Shown here: positions 1-9,404 of the stretch, piece by piece
Layout of the letters: every line of letters begins with the position of its first letter
Numbering within the stretch: position 1 is the first letter of the stretch
From: Acidimicrobiaceae bacterium
GTDB taxonomy: Bacteria; Actinomycetota; Acidimicrobiia; Acidimicrobiales; Bog-793
Direction: 5' to 3'
Assembly: GCA_003159795.1 (NCBI GenBank)
Contig: PLPK01000072.1
Location: 635 to 37,706 of the forward strand
Length of the DNA: 37,072 nt
Made by a program: the position numbers and the translations under genes
Notes under the pieces: model-generated
What the model was told of the DNA's origin: nothing
The model's input: only the letters and a program-made list of their open reading frames with translations
The model's database searches: none

Positions 1-1
1 C

Positions 2-259
2 GTCGAGGAGTGGAAGTGGAGAGGGGTGCCGGTCTGGTCGCACGACGGAGTGATCTGCACGGGTGAGAGCTACAAGAACGTTGTGAAGATGACCTTCGCC
101 AAAGGGGCAGCCCTGCAGGACCCTTCGGGCCTTTTCAACTCCAGTCTTGACGGGAACACACGGCGTGCTATCGACTTCCACGAGGGCGAGGAGATAGACG
201 AGCTGGCGTTGAAGGCCCTTGTTCGCGCCGCCGTGAGCCTGAACAAGACCAGAGCCTGA
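2..259 (+). CDS. DUF1801-family protein, 5'-truncated by window edge
   Basis: This is the C-terminal part of a small cytoplasmic protein of the DUF1801 (YdhG-like) family. The frame is open from base 2, reading V-E-E-W-K-W-R-G-V before the first possible internal start (GTG at 26), so the true start lies left of the window. The segment with W-S-H-D-G, then C-T-G-E and Y-K-N-V-V-K-M-T-F, then an N-T-R-R-A-I-D-F-H region matches my memory of the C-terminal half of DUF1801 proteins. No enzymatic activity is established for the family; a structural resemblance to iron-chaperone proteins has been noted. The gene ends at TGA 257-259 and is followed by a hairpin at 299-316. It converges on the coiled-coil gene at 1214-462. 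The family call is by recognition, not search. Confidence 0.75.
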   Translation, partial: VEEWKWRGVPVWSHDGVICTGESYKNVVKMTFAKGAALQDPSGLFNSSLDGNTRRAIDFHEGEEIDELALKALVRAAVSLNKTRA

Positions 260-298
260 AGCCAATCCGCGGAATTGCATATCGCTCGTACGATCCCA

Positions 299-316
299 GG
301 GGACGTCGGCGTCCTC
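299..316 (+). terminator. Possible terminator hairpin after DUF1801 gene
   Basis: A 7-bp stem (299-305 with 310-316, one G-T wobble) closes a TCGG tetraloop 40 bases after the stop codon. No T-run follows, which is common for GC-rich actinobacterial hairpin terminators. The remaining sequence to 461 shows no gene on either strand. Confidence 0.4.
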
Positions 317-461
317 GTTCCATGTTCGAGTCCGGTGGCAGAATCACCGTTCCACGACCCGGCGATCGCCCGCGAGAACAACCTCTCACCAATTGTGCCT
401 ACGGCCCGCCGACCGGGCGCTCGACCTCCTGCCCTACTCGCCCACGGCCCAGGCGAATGCC

Positions 462-1214
462 CTACTCGGGTTCCTCGCGGCGGGAAGGAGCCGCGAGGTG
501 GCTCTCGCAGAGTGCGGCGATGGAACTCGCCGCCTCCTCCACCGACGCCACCGCGTCGTTCACGCTCTCGAGCAGTTGCACCATGTGGGCGTGCATCTGG
601 CTGATGCGCGCCCGCGCGTCGGAGAACTCGCGGCTGGCGGACTCCCAGAAGACCTGGGTTTCCTGGCGGGCCGCCTCCCGCAACGCCAGGGCCTCGCTCC
701 CGGCTTCCTGCAGGCGAGCCGCCAGTGCCTTCGACGTCTCCTTGCGGAGCTGCGCGACCTCTTCGGTCGCCTTCGTCCGCATCGTCATGATCTCGTCCTC
801 GGCGGACTGCAGCTTTACCGAGACGAGCCGCACGGCGTTGGCGCGGATCTCAGCGGCGGCATCCTTGGCTTCGGCGAGGATCCGGTCCCGCGTCTGGTTG
901 GCGTCGAACAGCGCCGCCTGCTGGCGGAGCCCCGCGGTGTCCTCCTTCAGTGAGGTGTCCTCGCGCACCGTCGCGGCCGCCGTCTCCGGGACGAGCGGCT
1001 GGAAGGCGACCGGGGACCCGGTCTGGGCCGGCGGCGCGGCAAGCGTCTCCACCGCCACCTCGGCTGGCGGCGGGCTCTCCACGACGTGCTCGACCTGGGT
1101 GTGGTCCTCCCCCGTCAGGGCCTCAAGGTCCTCAATCGACACACCAAAGGACCGCAGCTGTTCGATGAGGGAATTCTCTTGTTCGCTCACGAGCATGAGC
1201 TTAAATCTGTCCAC
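462..1214 (-). CDS. Coiled-coil protein, function unknown
   Basis: I do not recognise this 250-residue protein. It has no signal peptide or membrane helix. Residues 1-35 form a short acidic helical start, and 40-85 are Pro/Ala/Val-rich and probably disordered. From about 85 to 225 it is a long Ala/Glu/Arg/Gln-rich helix with heptad character, so a coiled coil that probably oligomerises; it ends in a short charged tail. It could be cytoskeletal or a polar scaffold of DivIVA type, but no diagnostic motif is visible. The GTG at 1214 was chosen because it is the longest frame and GGGGAG lies about 12 nt upstream; ATG at 1198 or GTG at 1192 would remove only a few residues. It lies 180 bp after the HAD gene that ends the exosortase operon, on the same strand, so it may be co-transcribed or have its own promoter. 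Confidence 0.7.
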   Translation of the reverse strand: MDRFKLMLVSEQENSLIEQLRSFGVSIEDLEALTGEDHTQVEHVVESPPPAEVAVETLAAPPAQTGSPVAFQPLVPETAAATVREDTSLKEDTAGLRQQAALFDANQTRDRILAEAKDAAAEIRANAVRLVSVKLQSAEDEIMTMRTKATEEVAQLRKETSKALAARLQEAGSEALALREAARQETQVFWESASREFSDARARISQMHAHMVQLLESVNDAVASVEEAASSIAALCESHLAAPSRREEPE

Positions 1215-1393
1215 TCTTTAGCACAACTCCCCCACCCTGCTCACTGCGATCTCTCACGCTAGGTGGCTGAGCATCCGCTTAGTGTGGCGTAGCTCATTCA
1301 TGTCATTCGAGTGGTCCATTTGTGCGCGTTGTAACACAGGACTCACACGCCATTCGGTCAATGGACCGCCACCGGGCCGCCCTTTTGCGCGAC

Positions 1394-2116
1394 CTAGGCG
1401 AGATCGTTTCGCAGCAGAGGTCCGAGGACCGCGGTGAGTTCCGCCACCCCGGCGACGGCGAGCCACGGTTCCGGTTCGTTCGGAGCGTCGCGATACTCCC
1501 CCGTCAGCACCCGGACCGCCCGCATCCCGGCGGCGAGGGCACCCGCCACGTCCTTGTCGGGACGGTCGCCGACATACACGCTCCGGGCCGGGTCGACGCG
1601 GAGTTGCTCGAGCGCCGCCAGGAAGGGCGCGGTGGCGGGCTTGCGCGTGGCGCGTCCACCGAGTTCGTCCGAGCACACGACGACCCGGAAATGGTGCGCC
1701 AGGCCCAGCGCGGCGAGCTTGCTCACCTGCAGGGCGGGATCCCCGTCGGTGATGAGCCCGAGGGGCACCGCGTCTCCGAGCGCCGCCAGGCATGCGTCGA
1801 CCCCGGGATAGGGCGCGAGCACGTCGGGCCGGAAGCGTCGGAATGCCTCGACGAACGGCGCGACGGCGAGGTCCCCCCTGCCGAGCGAGGCGAGAGCGCG
1901 ATCGATGATCCGGCCGCGGTCGGAGCCCTCGGCCGCGACAGTCCGCAATGCTGCGAGGAGCGCGCGCTCCTCGATCACCGGCGCGGCCATCCGGGCGACG
2001 GCGCGCCAGGCCCCGTCGAGCCACTGCGCCTGCTCGTAGAGGGTGTCATCGAGGTCGAATAGCACCGCCTCGATCGGGGACCCCGCCTCAGCCACCGGCG
2101 CGCGCTCGAGTGTCAT
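1394..2116 (-). CDS. HAD-superfamily phosphatase (subfamily IA type)
   Basis: This 240-residue protein is a predicted cytosolic phosphohydrolase. All HAD motifs are visible: motif I F-D-L-D-D-T-L at 20-26 (nucleophile Asp21, acid/base Asp23), motif II with the Thr of L-I-T-D-G-D, a conserved Lys in R-K-P, and motif III/IV G-D-R-P-D-K-D. The helical cap between motifs I and II is of C1 type, as in phosphoglycolate, pyrophosphate or N-acylneuraminate-9-phosphate phosphatases. The ATG at 2116 overlaps the stop of the 2-epimerase gene (ATGA), which implies translational coupling and a role in the same sugar pathway. Dephosphorylation of a sugar phosphate made from UDP-GlcNAc or ManNAc is a reasonable inference; the substrate is not determined. 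It is the last gene of the five-gene operon. Confidence 0.85.
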   Translation of the reverse strand: MTLERAPVAEAGSPIEAVLFDLDDTLYEQAQWLDGAWRAVARMAAPVIEERALLAALRTVAAEGSDRGRIIDRALASLGRGDLAVAPFVEAFRRFRPDVLAPYPGVDACLAALGDAVPLGLITDGDPALQVSKLAALGLAHHFRVVVCSDELGGRATRKPATAPFLAALEQLRVDPARSVYVGDRPDKDVAGALAAGMRAVRVLTGEYRDAPNEPEPWLAVAGVAELTAVLGPLLRNDLA

Positions 2117-3240
2117 GCAGGCGGCTCGCGTCCGACGAAGTCGGGCTCGTCGAGGCGCAGCAGATCCCAGGTCGCGCGCTCGCCGAGCAGTTCGGCGACC
2201 CGCTCCGCCGTGTGCCCGTCGCCGTAGGGACACCGCGTCGAGTCGGCGAGCTGTTGCGCCGCAGGTGAGATGAGGTCGCGCACGGCGGCCATCGCGAGCG
2301 CGACGTCCATCCCGACGAGACGCGACGTCCCGGCCCGCACACCCTCCCAGCGCGGCGTCGAGCGACGCAGCACGACGACGGGGACGCCGAAGAACGACGC
2401 CTCCTCCTGCAGCCCACCGGAGTCCGTCACGACGACTCGGGAGGCAGCGACGAGCTCGCTCATCGCCCGGTAGCCGACGGGTTCGCTGAGAAGAACCCCG
2501 TCCCCAGCCAGTGCGCCGAGGAGCCGCCCCTCCTCGAGACGACGGCGCGTCCGCGGGTGCACCGGGAAGGTGACCGTGCCGGCCTCGTCGGCGATCCGGT
2601 GGACGAGTTCCACGAGCGCCGCAAGCCGCGTCGGGTCGTCGACGTTCGTCGCGCGGTGCGCGGTGAGAACCGCTCCGGAACGCTCGCCCAGGCCTACGCG
2701 CCTGACCCCGAGCTGGCGCAGCACGTCGATCACCGGATTGCCGACCACGCGCACGTGGGCGGGGTCGATTCCCTCTTCGGCGAGGAACTGCGCGGCGAGG
2801 TCGGTCGGTGCGAGATGAAGCGAGGCGCACGCCGCGGCGACCTTCCGGTTGACCTCCTCCATCGAGGTCGCGTTAAACGAGCGCAGGCCCGCCTCGAGAT
2901 GGGCGACGGGCACGCGATTGCGCCGGGCCGCGAGGCAGAAGAGCGGCACCGTGTTCGTGTCCCCGAGGACGAGGACGAGGTCCGGGCGGTTCGTCGCCAG
3001 TTCGTGTTCGGCGCCCTCGAGGATCGCCGCGACGCGCGCGTGCGGATCGGCTGGCAACACCCACGTCTCGTCCGGGTGCATGTTGAGCTCGTCGAAGAAG
3101 GCCGCACTCATCGCGGCGTCCCCGTGCTGGCCCGTCGCGAGCAGCCGGACGGCGAAACCTGTCGCGGTGAGCTCCCGCACGACGGGAGCGAGCTTGATGA
3201 TCTCCGGCCGCGTCCCCAGGGGAACGAGAACGGCGGTCAA
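2113..3240 (-). CDS. wecB: UDP-N-acetylglucosamine 2-epimerase (non-hydrolysing, WecB-like)
   Basis: This 375-residue enzyme is predicted to interconvert UDP-GlcNAc and UDP-ManNAc in the cytosol, supplying ManNAc-type sugars for surface glycans. Family landmarks are complete: G-T-R-P-E-I-I-K (9-16), T-G-Q-H (36-39), G-D-T-N-T (93-97), H-L-E-A-G-L-R-S (114-121), E-E-V-N-R (128-132), A-H-R-A-T-N (194-199), H-P-R-T-R (228-232) and D-S-G-G-L-Q-E-E (273-280). Length is normal for the GT-B-fold family. The start is TTG at 3240, which overlaps the TGA of the ATP-grasp gene (TTGA); a rare start codon in a 4-bp overlap suggests re-initiation by terminating ribosomes and fixed stoichiometry. Downstream it overlaps the HAD gene in the same way. 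The gene symbol is by family resemblance. Confidence 0.92.
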   Translation of the reverse strand: MTAVLVPLGTRPEIIKLAPVVRELTATGFAVRLLATGQHGDAAMSAAFFDELNMHPDETWVLPADPHARVAAILEGAEHELATNRPDLVLVLGDTNTVPLFCLAARRNRVPVAHLEAGLRSFNATSMEEVNRKVAAACASLHLAPTDLAAQFLAEEGIDPAHVRVVGNPVIDVLRQLGVRRVGLGERSGAVLTAHRATNVDDPTRLAALVELVHRIADEAGTVTFPVHPRTRRRLEEGRLLGALAGDGVLLSEPVGYRAMSELVAASRVVVTDSGGLQEEASFFGVPVVVLRRSTPRWEGVRAGTSRLVGMDVALAMAAVRDLISPAAQQLADSTRCPYGDGHTAERVAELLGERATWDLLRLDEPDFVGREPPA

Positions 3241-5036
3241 CCCTCGAAGACTTCGTCGAAGTAGCGGAGCATTTTCACACCCGACCGGTAATGGAGCTTC
3301 GCGGTTTCGATCGGCAGCTCGAACAGGCCGTTCACGTACTGGCCGACGAGATCCGCTCCCGCCGCGAGCGACAGGGCGAGGCCACCCGAGAACCTCGGGT
3401 TGATCTCGGTAAACATGATGTTGCCGTCACGCGAGGCGAAGCCCTGCACGTTCGCCGCGCCCCGCATGGCGACGCTGCGCAGCAGGTTCTCGACCAGGCG
3501 CAGCAGAGCGTCGTTTGTGAACGTCTCACCCTTCGTCGAAATCCCGCCGCGTGTCGCGAGGCGCCAGCGAGGAACCGCGCCGGCGAAGGCTCCGTCCCTG
3601 CCGACAAGGGCGTCGACCGTGAACTCCCGTCCTGCGAGCCGCGTCTGCACGAGCGGTCCGGGGACGTGGCCGAGCGCCCACTCGAGGTCACTGCGCGTGT
3701 CGGCCCACAGGATGTCGCGGGATCCCCGGCCAAAGCGAGGCTTCACGATCCACGGCCCGGGAACGCCCTCTGCGGACCCGAGGTTCGTCGGCGGAACCGG
3801 CAAGCCGGCCGACTTCGCCGCCAGGTGGAACAGCCACTTGTCGATACAGGCCTGGACGACGCCACGATCGGGGAACCAGGTGGCGATCCGGGCCTCGTCG
3901 AAGAACTCACGATGGTTCGCGAGGTTCGATAGCTCCTCCGAGACCGTTGAGATGACGGCCTTCGCCCCCTGGTGAACAGACAGCTTGCACACGAAGTCGG
4001 CGAACTCCGGGTCGTCGGGACCTGGGATCATCTGCGCCGCGTGCGCCAGCCGCATCCCGACGGCCATCGGGTCTCTGTCGACGGCGACGACGCGATGGCC
4101 CGCGGCCATGAGCGCGCGGATCACGGTGACCCCCGCGGCCCCGCCAGCCCCCGTGACGAGGATGCAGGGTTGGTCCCCGGGTGCCGGTGGCGGCACCGCG
4201 GCGGTCGGCACCGGCACCGGGGCGACCAGCTCTTCCGCCGAGACGACCGGCGGCGTCTCCGGTTCCGGGACGGCGGTCGCTTCCTCCCTGGGTAGTGCGG
4301 GCGTCTCCGGTTCCCGGGAGGCTGCCGGTTCCTCCTCGGTCTCGGCGATGGCTTGATCCTCCGCCGGCTGCGTCGCGCGCTCCAGCACCGTGTACGCCCC
4401 TGCCGATTCCGGTTCCGCGAAGCTGGCGATGGTCTCGATCGAACTCGGCGGGACCCCGACCGGCCCCGTCGTAGCCTCCTCCGGCTCAACGAGGTCCAGC
4501 GGCGTCGTCACCTCCGGTATCGGGGACAACGCGACGCTCGGCTCTGGCGGTCTCACCGGTGTCGGCGGCGCTGCCGGCTCCACCGGTGCCGCCGGTCCCG
4601 CCGGGACGCTCACGCCGGGAGCGCGCACTCCGGCACGTTCCGAGTAGTAGCGGTGCGCCCAGATTCGCAACTCGACGTCATCCGCGTTGTCGGACGGCTC
4701 CCACTGGTGGCGTGCGACCACCTCGGCGAGTTCCTTGAGCACCCGCGGGTCCCTCTCGTCGCCCGAGAGACGCCGCAGGGCACGCACGTGCCGGCCGAGT
4801 TCCTGGGAAGCGGCCATGTCCACGCCGGCGATGCGCTCCGACGGGTCGGGACTCGCGAGCAGCGTCTTCACCGTGCCGCGATTGGAGCGCACCCGCGAGA
4901 CGACGAACGCGACGAGGAGAACGACGACGACGATCCCGACGATGATCCCGACGATCTCCTCGAAATCGAGCACCGTGTGGGTACCGGGGATCGTGAAGTG
5001 CACCTTCGGCAGGTGCAGTGCCGCGACGACGAACAT
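3237..5036 (-). CDS. Membrane-anchored ATP-grasp ligase with HEAT-like N-terminal module
   Basis: The 599-residue protein has four parts. Residues 27-47 are one membrane helix. Residues 48-130 are a basic stretch plus a HEAT-like helical module (L-L-A-S-P-D then R-H, E-R-D-P and L-R-I-W-A) also found in the proteins at 30519, 30857 and 34024. Residues 135-290 are a Pro/Glu/Val-rich, probably extended linker. Residues 290-599 are a carbamoyl-phosphate-synthase-like ATP-grasp unit: pre-ATP-grasp Rossmann motif L-V-T-G-A-G-G-A (294-301), I-V-K-P-R-F-G-R-G (430-438) and the metal-binding E-I-N-P-R-F-S-G-G (544-552). Such enzymes join a carboxylate to an amine or thiol through an acyl phosphate; this substrate is unknown. 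The ATG at 5036 shares one base with the exosortase stop (TGATG); GTG at 5039 is the alternative. The enzyme domain could face the cytosol, with the linker giving reach. Confidence 0.85.
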   Translation of the reverse strand: MFVVAALHLPKVHFTIPGTHTVLDFEEIVGIIVGIVVVVLLVAFVVSRVRSNRGTVKTLLASPDPSERIAGVDMAASQELGRHVRALRRLSGDERDPRVLKELAEVVARHQWEPSDNADDVELRIWAHRYYSERAGVRAPGVSVPAGPAAPVEPAAPPTPVRPPEPSVALSPIPEVTTPLDLVEPEEATTGPVGVPPSSIETIASFAEPESAGAYTVLERATQPAEDQAIAETEEEPAASREPETPALPREEATAVPEPETPPVVSAEELVAPVPVPTAAVPPPAPGDQPCILVTGAGGAAGVTVIRALMAAGHRVVAVDRDPMAVGMRLAHAAQMIPGPDDPEFADFVCKLSVHQGAKAVISTVSEELSNLANHREFFDEARIATWFPDRGVVQACIDKWLFHLAAKSAGLPVPPTNLGSAEGVPGPWIVKPRFGRGSRDILWADTRSDLEWALGHVPGPLVQTRLAGREFTVDALVGRDGAFAGAVPRWRLATRGGISTKGETFTNDALLRLVENLLRSVAMRGAANVQGFASRDGNIMFTEINPRFSGGLALSLAAGADLVGQYVNGLFELPIETAKLHYRSGVKMLRYFDEVFEG

Positions 5037-5566
5037 CACTGGGCATCCTCGGCGACGACGCTCGGAATGGGCGCCGAGGCACGCGCCGGAAGCATTATCC
5101 AGAGCATCAGCACGAATCCTCCGAGCGTGAACGCGAACCCGATCATGCTGCCGACCCAGTCGTGGAACAACACGAGGCTTGACTTGCCAGCGTACAGGCC
5201 GACGACGACCGAGGAGCAGATGCGGAGGAAGTTGCCGACGACGACCGCGACGACGGCACCCCCCACCGCGAGGAACCGCCGGGCGCTGGCCCTCGGCATC
5301 ATCGAGGCGAGACACGTGATCGCGAGCGCCGGGGCGAGTGCCGAGCACGACGGCGTGAGCGTGACCCAGAAGGCGCCGTGGTGGTACGGCACGAGGAGGA
5401 TCGAGGTCTGGAGCACCATGGGCACGCCCCGGAAGCCGAGATCGCGGACGATGTTCGCCGTCGCGATCGTCTCCCACAGCCGGACCGGGTATTGGATGGC
5501 CACATAGACGAGCGGCGTCACCGCGACGACGAAAAGCACCCGCCAGCCGACCCGGAACCGTCTCAT
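5036..5566 (-). CDS. Exosortase/archaeosortase-family transpeptidase
   Basis: This 176-residue polytopic membrane protein carries the exosortase catalytic triad in order: Cys74 in T-P-S-C-S-A-L, Arg115 in G-N-F-L-R-I-C, and His135 in L-F-H-D-W-V-G. Family members cleave C-terminal sorting signals (PEP-CTERM or PGF-CTERM type) of exported proteins and pass them to an acceptor, acting within the cytoplasmic membrane. About five hydrophobic segments are visible, and the length is like the short Gram-positive forms such as XrtG, which also sit beside a glycosyltransferase gene. The start ATG at 5566 overlaps the GT2 stop (ATGA). No protein in the window ends with a motif, membrane helix and basic tail that would mark a substrate. 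Family membership is well supported; the subfamily is inferred. Confidence 0.85.
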   Translation of the reverse strand: MRRFRVGWRVLFVVAVTPLVYVAIQYPVRLWETIATANIVRDLGFRGVPMVLQTSILLVPYHHGAFWVTLTPSCSALAPALAITCLASMMPRASARRFLAVGGAVVAVVVGNFLRICSSVVVGLYAGKSSLVLFHDWVGSMIGFAFTLGGFVLMLWIMLPARASAPIPSVVAEDAQ

Positions 5567-6981
5567 GGCGCCCCCCTGCCGACCTGCCCCGGGGCCTTCG
5601 CCACCGCCTGCGTCGCGGCGCGCCCCTCGCCCGAGCGCGGTGTCCGCACCCAGTAGTACGGCTTGCCCGTGACCCCGTCGATCCAGGCCTTCGAGCAGAC
5701 CGCCATCGCGACAAAGAAGAGCGGCAGGAAGTAGAAGATGAGCAACGCCGACCGGCGCGGGGCCTTGGCGATGATCAGGCCTGCGCCCAGCTCGAGCAGC
5801 GGGCCGAGGAAGAGCAGCATCCAGAAGATTGAAAGGTTGATCGCGCCGATGGCCGGCACGAAGCCGATCATCCAGAGGATGAGGACCACGACGCCGATCG
5901 CCGCCGCGACCGGCATGTGGAAGGCGAGCAGGAACATCGTGGTCTCGATCTTCTCGAACCGCTTGAGCCGTGGCGACCTCCACACGGCGCGGTGGTAGTC
6001 CCGCCACGCCTGCTGGTGCCCGCGGGCCCAGCGGTAACGCTGCCGGCAGTAGCGGTCGAGTGTGACGACACCCTCCTCGACGTCGACTGCCGTCAGGTCG
6101 TAGCGCACCCGCGAGCCGCCGAGGATCAATCGCAGTGTCAGGTCGGTGTCCTCGGTCACGCTCTCGGGATTCCAGCCGCCGAGCCCGCGGACGTCCGACG
6201 CCCGCACCGCGCAGTTCGCCCCGCCGTAGGCCGGTAGCCGGTAGAGCGACTGGCGCCCGTACTCGTTCACGAGGTAGCCCGCGACGTAGTCGAGCGCGAC
6301 GAGCTCGGTAAGCGGGGACTCGGCGGCGTTGCCGATCTCGCAGCGGCCCTGCACGGCTGCGACGGCCGGGTCGATGAAGTGCCGGACGAGCCGCCGGACG
6401 CAGTCCGGCCTCGGTTCGTGGTCGGCGTCGAACACGACGATGATCTCCCCGGTCGCCAGCACCAGCCCGTCGTTCAGGGCACCCGACTTCCCTCCGCCGG
6501 ATCCCTCCGGACGATGGACGACCGTCAGGCGGTCGTCGCGGGCGGCGATCTCGTCCAGGATCGCCCCGGTGCGGTCCGTCGAAGCGTCGTCGACGATGAT
6601 GGTCTGCCGACGCCCTTCCGGGTACTCCACAGCGAGCAGGCTCTTCACGAGGTCCGACACGACGTGCTGCTCGTTCTTGCACGCCACGAGGATCGTTACG
6701 GTCGGCTGGTATCCGGTGTCGAACTCCGGCATGACGAGGTCGACCGGTCCAGTCCGCAGGGCTGTCATCGCGAAGGCGAGGTGGCGCAGGAAGAACACGA
6801 AAAAGATCGCCTGGAGCGAGATGGCGATCACCGCGATGAGGACGGAGAAGCCGAACACGCCCGCCACGATGAGCACCGCTCCGAGCGCCGCGAGCAGGAT
6901 CCACGGCGTGCGCCGCCGCGGGGCGGCCCGGAACATCGAGGCGATCTCCCGATCCCAGCCGCCGGGCGGCAGATTCGTCAT
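5563..6981 (-). CDS. Processive family-2 glycosyltransferase, membrane-bound
   Basis: This 472-residue protein resembles the cellulose/hyaluronan synthase branch of GT2. Two N-terminal membrane helices (27-66) are followed by a cytosolic GT-A domain: V-D-D-A-S (130-134), F-D-A-D-H-E-P (184-190), T-E-D-T-D (276-280, catalytic base) and Q-R-Y-R-W (314-318, the processive QxxRW signature). Several helices from about 345 to 430 would form the translocation channel. It should polymerise or transfer a nucleotide-activated sugar across the membrane; the sugar is unknown, but a UDP-GlcNAc 2-epimerase in the same operon suggests an N-acetylhexosamine. It is the first gene of the operon. The ATG at 6981 has no strong ribosome site. 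Pairing with an exosortase recalls the GT linked to XrtG in Firmicutes; that parallel is inference. Confidence 0.9.
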   Translation of the reverse strand: MTNLPPGGWDREIASMFRAAPRRRTPWILLAALGAVLIVAGVFGFSVLIAVIAISLQAIFFVFFLRHLAFAMTALRTGPVDLVMPEFDTGYQPTVTILVACKNEQHVVSDLVKSLLAVEYPEGRRQTIIVDDASTDRTGAILDEIAARDDRLTVVHRPEGSGGGKSGALNDGLVLATGEIIVVFDADHEPRPDCVRRLVRHFIDPAVAAVQGRCEIGNAAESPLTELVALDYVAGYLVNEYGRQSLYRLPAYGGANCAVRASDVRGLGGWNPESVTEDTDLTLRLILGGSRVRYDLTAVDVEEGVVTLDRYCRQRYRWARGHQQAWRDYHRAVWRSPRLKRFEKIETTMFLLAFHMPVAAAIGVVVLILWMIGFVPAIGAINLSIFWMLLFLGPLLELGAGLIIAKAPRRSALLIFYFLPLFFVAMAVCSKAWIDGVTGKPYYWVRTPRSGEGRAATQAVAKAPGQVGRGAP

Positions 6982-7256
6982 CGGCCTAGCTGGGGCCGGT
7001 CGGGACGCCCGTAGTCAACGACACCCGCTCCAGCAAGCCGTCCCGCGCCGAACCGCGGCCGACGGCGTCGGCGAGGAGGGATTGCGGGCGGTTATGCGTC
7101 CCGCGATCCCTTCCGGCATGGGCACATCCCGAGCTTACGGCGTTGAGCCCGGGCCGCAGCGACACTTGTTGGCGAGCGGGGCACTCCAGCGGGGCCGGCG
7201 GCGGCCCACGCCGGGTCCCTCGTCCGCCCCCACCGCGGGATGCCGGCCGCTCCCGG

Positions 7257-7604
7257 TCAGGCGTCGCCGGCCGCGAACTCGCGGAACGCCTCGAGTGCCC
7301 GCGGTCCCCACACGGTGCCGGGGCCGCCGTTCATGAGGATCACCACGCCCATCACCTCGGCGACCTCCTGGTCGGTCGCGCCCGCCCGCGCCGCTCCGCG
7401 TCCGTGCGAGGCGAGGCAGGCGTCGCACCCGAGGGTCGCCCCGATCGCCAACGCGATGAGCTCCTTATACTTCGTGCCGAGCTCGCCCTCGCCCATCGCG
7501 GCTCGGTCGAGGGTGGCGAACGTCGAGTAGACCTCGGGAATGAGCCGGCGCAACTCCCGGCTCGGCTCGCGCAGCTCCTCCAGCGTCTCGTGGGCGTGCG
7601 TCAT
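7257..7604 (-). CDS. Carboxymuconolactone decarboxylase / AhpD-like protein
   Basis: This 115-residue all-helical cytosolic protein has the CMD/AhpD signature C60-D-A-C63-L-A-S-H67, a redox-active Cys pair with its His, and an upstream Glu in K-E-L-I-A-L-A-I. Proteins with CxxC in this fold usually act as alkylhydroperoxidase reductants, whereas true decarboxylases lack the Cys pair, so a thiol-peroxidase or disulphide-reductase role is more likely. The ATG at 7604 is fixed by AGGAGG four bases upstream. It is divergent from the MFS exporter gene (129 bp between starts), so the two could share control, for example in a stress or toxic-compound response; that is inference. Confidence 0.85.
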   Translation of the reverse strand: MTHAHETLEELREPSRELRRLIPEVYSTFATLDRAAMGEGELGTKYKELIALAIGATLGCDACLASHGRGAARAGATDQEVAEVMGVVILMNGGPGTVWGPRALEAFREFAAGDA

Positions 7605-7673
7605 CGTGCCTCCTGCGTTTCCCGCTCCGACCAACTCGGCTCGTCCCGCACGGTAGCCCGCCCACCGGGAGGC

Positions 7674-7705
7674 TTCCGCCGGCCGACGAACGCCGGCGCG
7701 CGGAA
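7674..7705. promoter_or_regulatory. Dyad between AhpD-like and MFS genes
   Basis: TTCCGC (7674-7679) and GCGGAA (7700-7705) are perfect inverted arms separated by 20 bases that include two GCCGGC copies. It lies about 20 bp upstream of the MFS -10 box and may be an operator for the divergent pair. Given the GC-rich background this is weak. Confidence 0.3.
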
Positions 7706-7721
7706 CAGCCGAGTGCCCCGT

Positions 7722-9377
<1,656 letters not shown>

Positions 9378-9404
9378 CCCGTGCGGGCTGGCAGGATTTA
9401 CCCC

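Noticed and set aside
317-341. tRNA T-arm-like GTTCGAGTCC
   Set aside because: The flanking bases do not form the 5-bp T stem, and no acceptor, D or anticodon stem can be drawn upstream.
322-1221. Long plus-strand open frame opposite the coiled-coil gene
   Set aside because: It is a Ser/Arg/Ala-rich shadow produced by GC-rich third positions of the minus-strand gene, with no recognisable domain or start signal.
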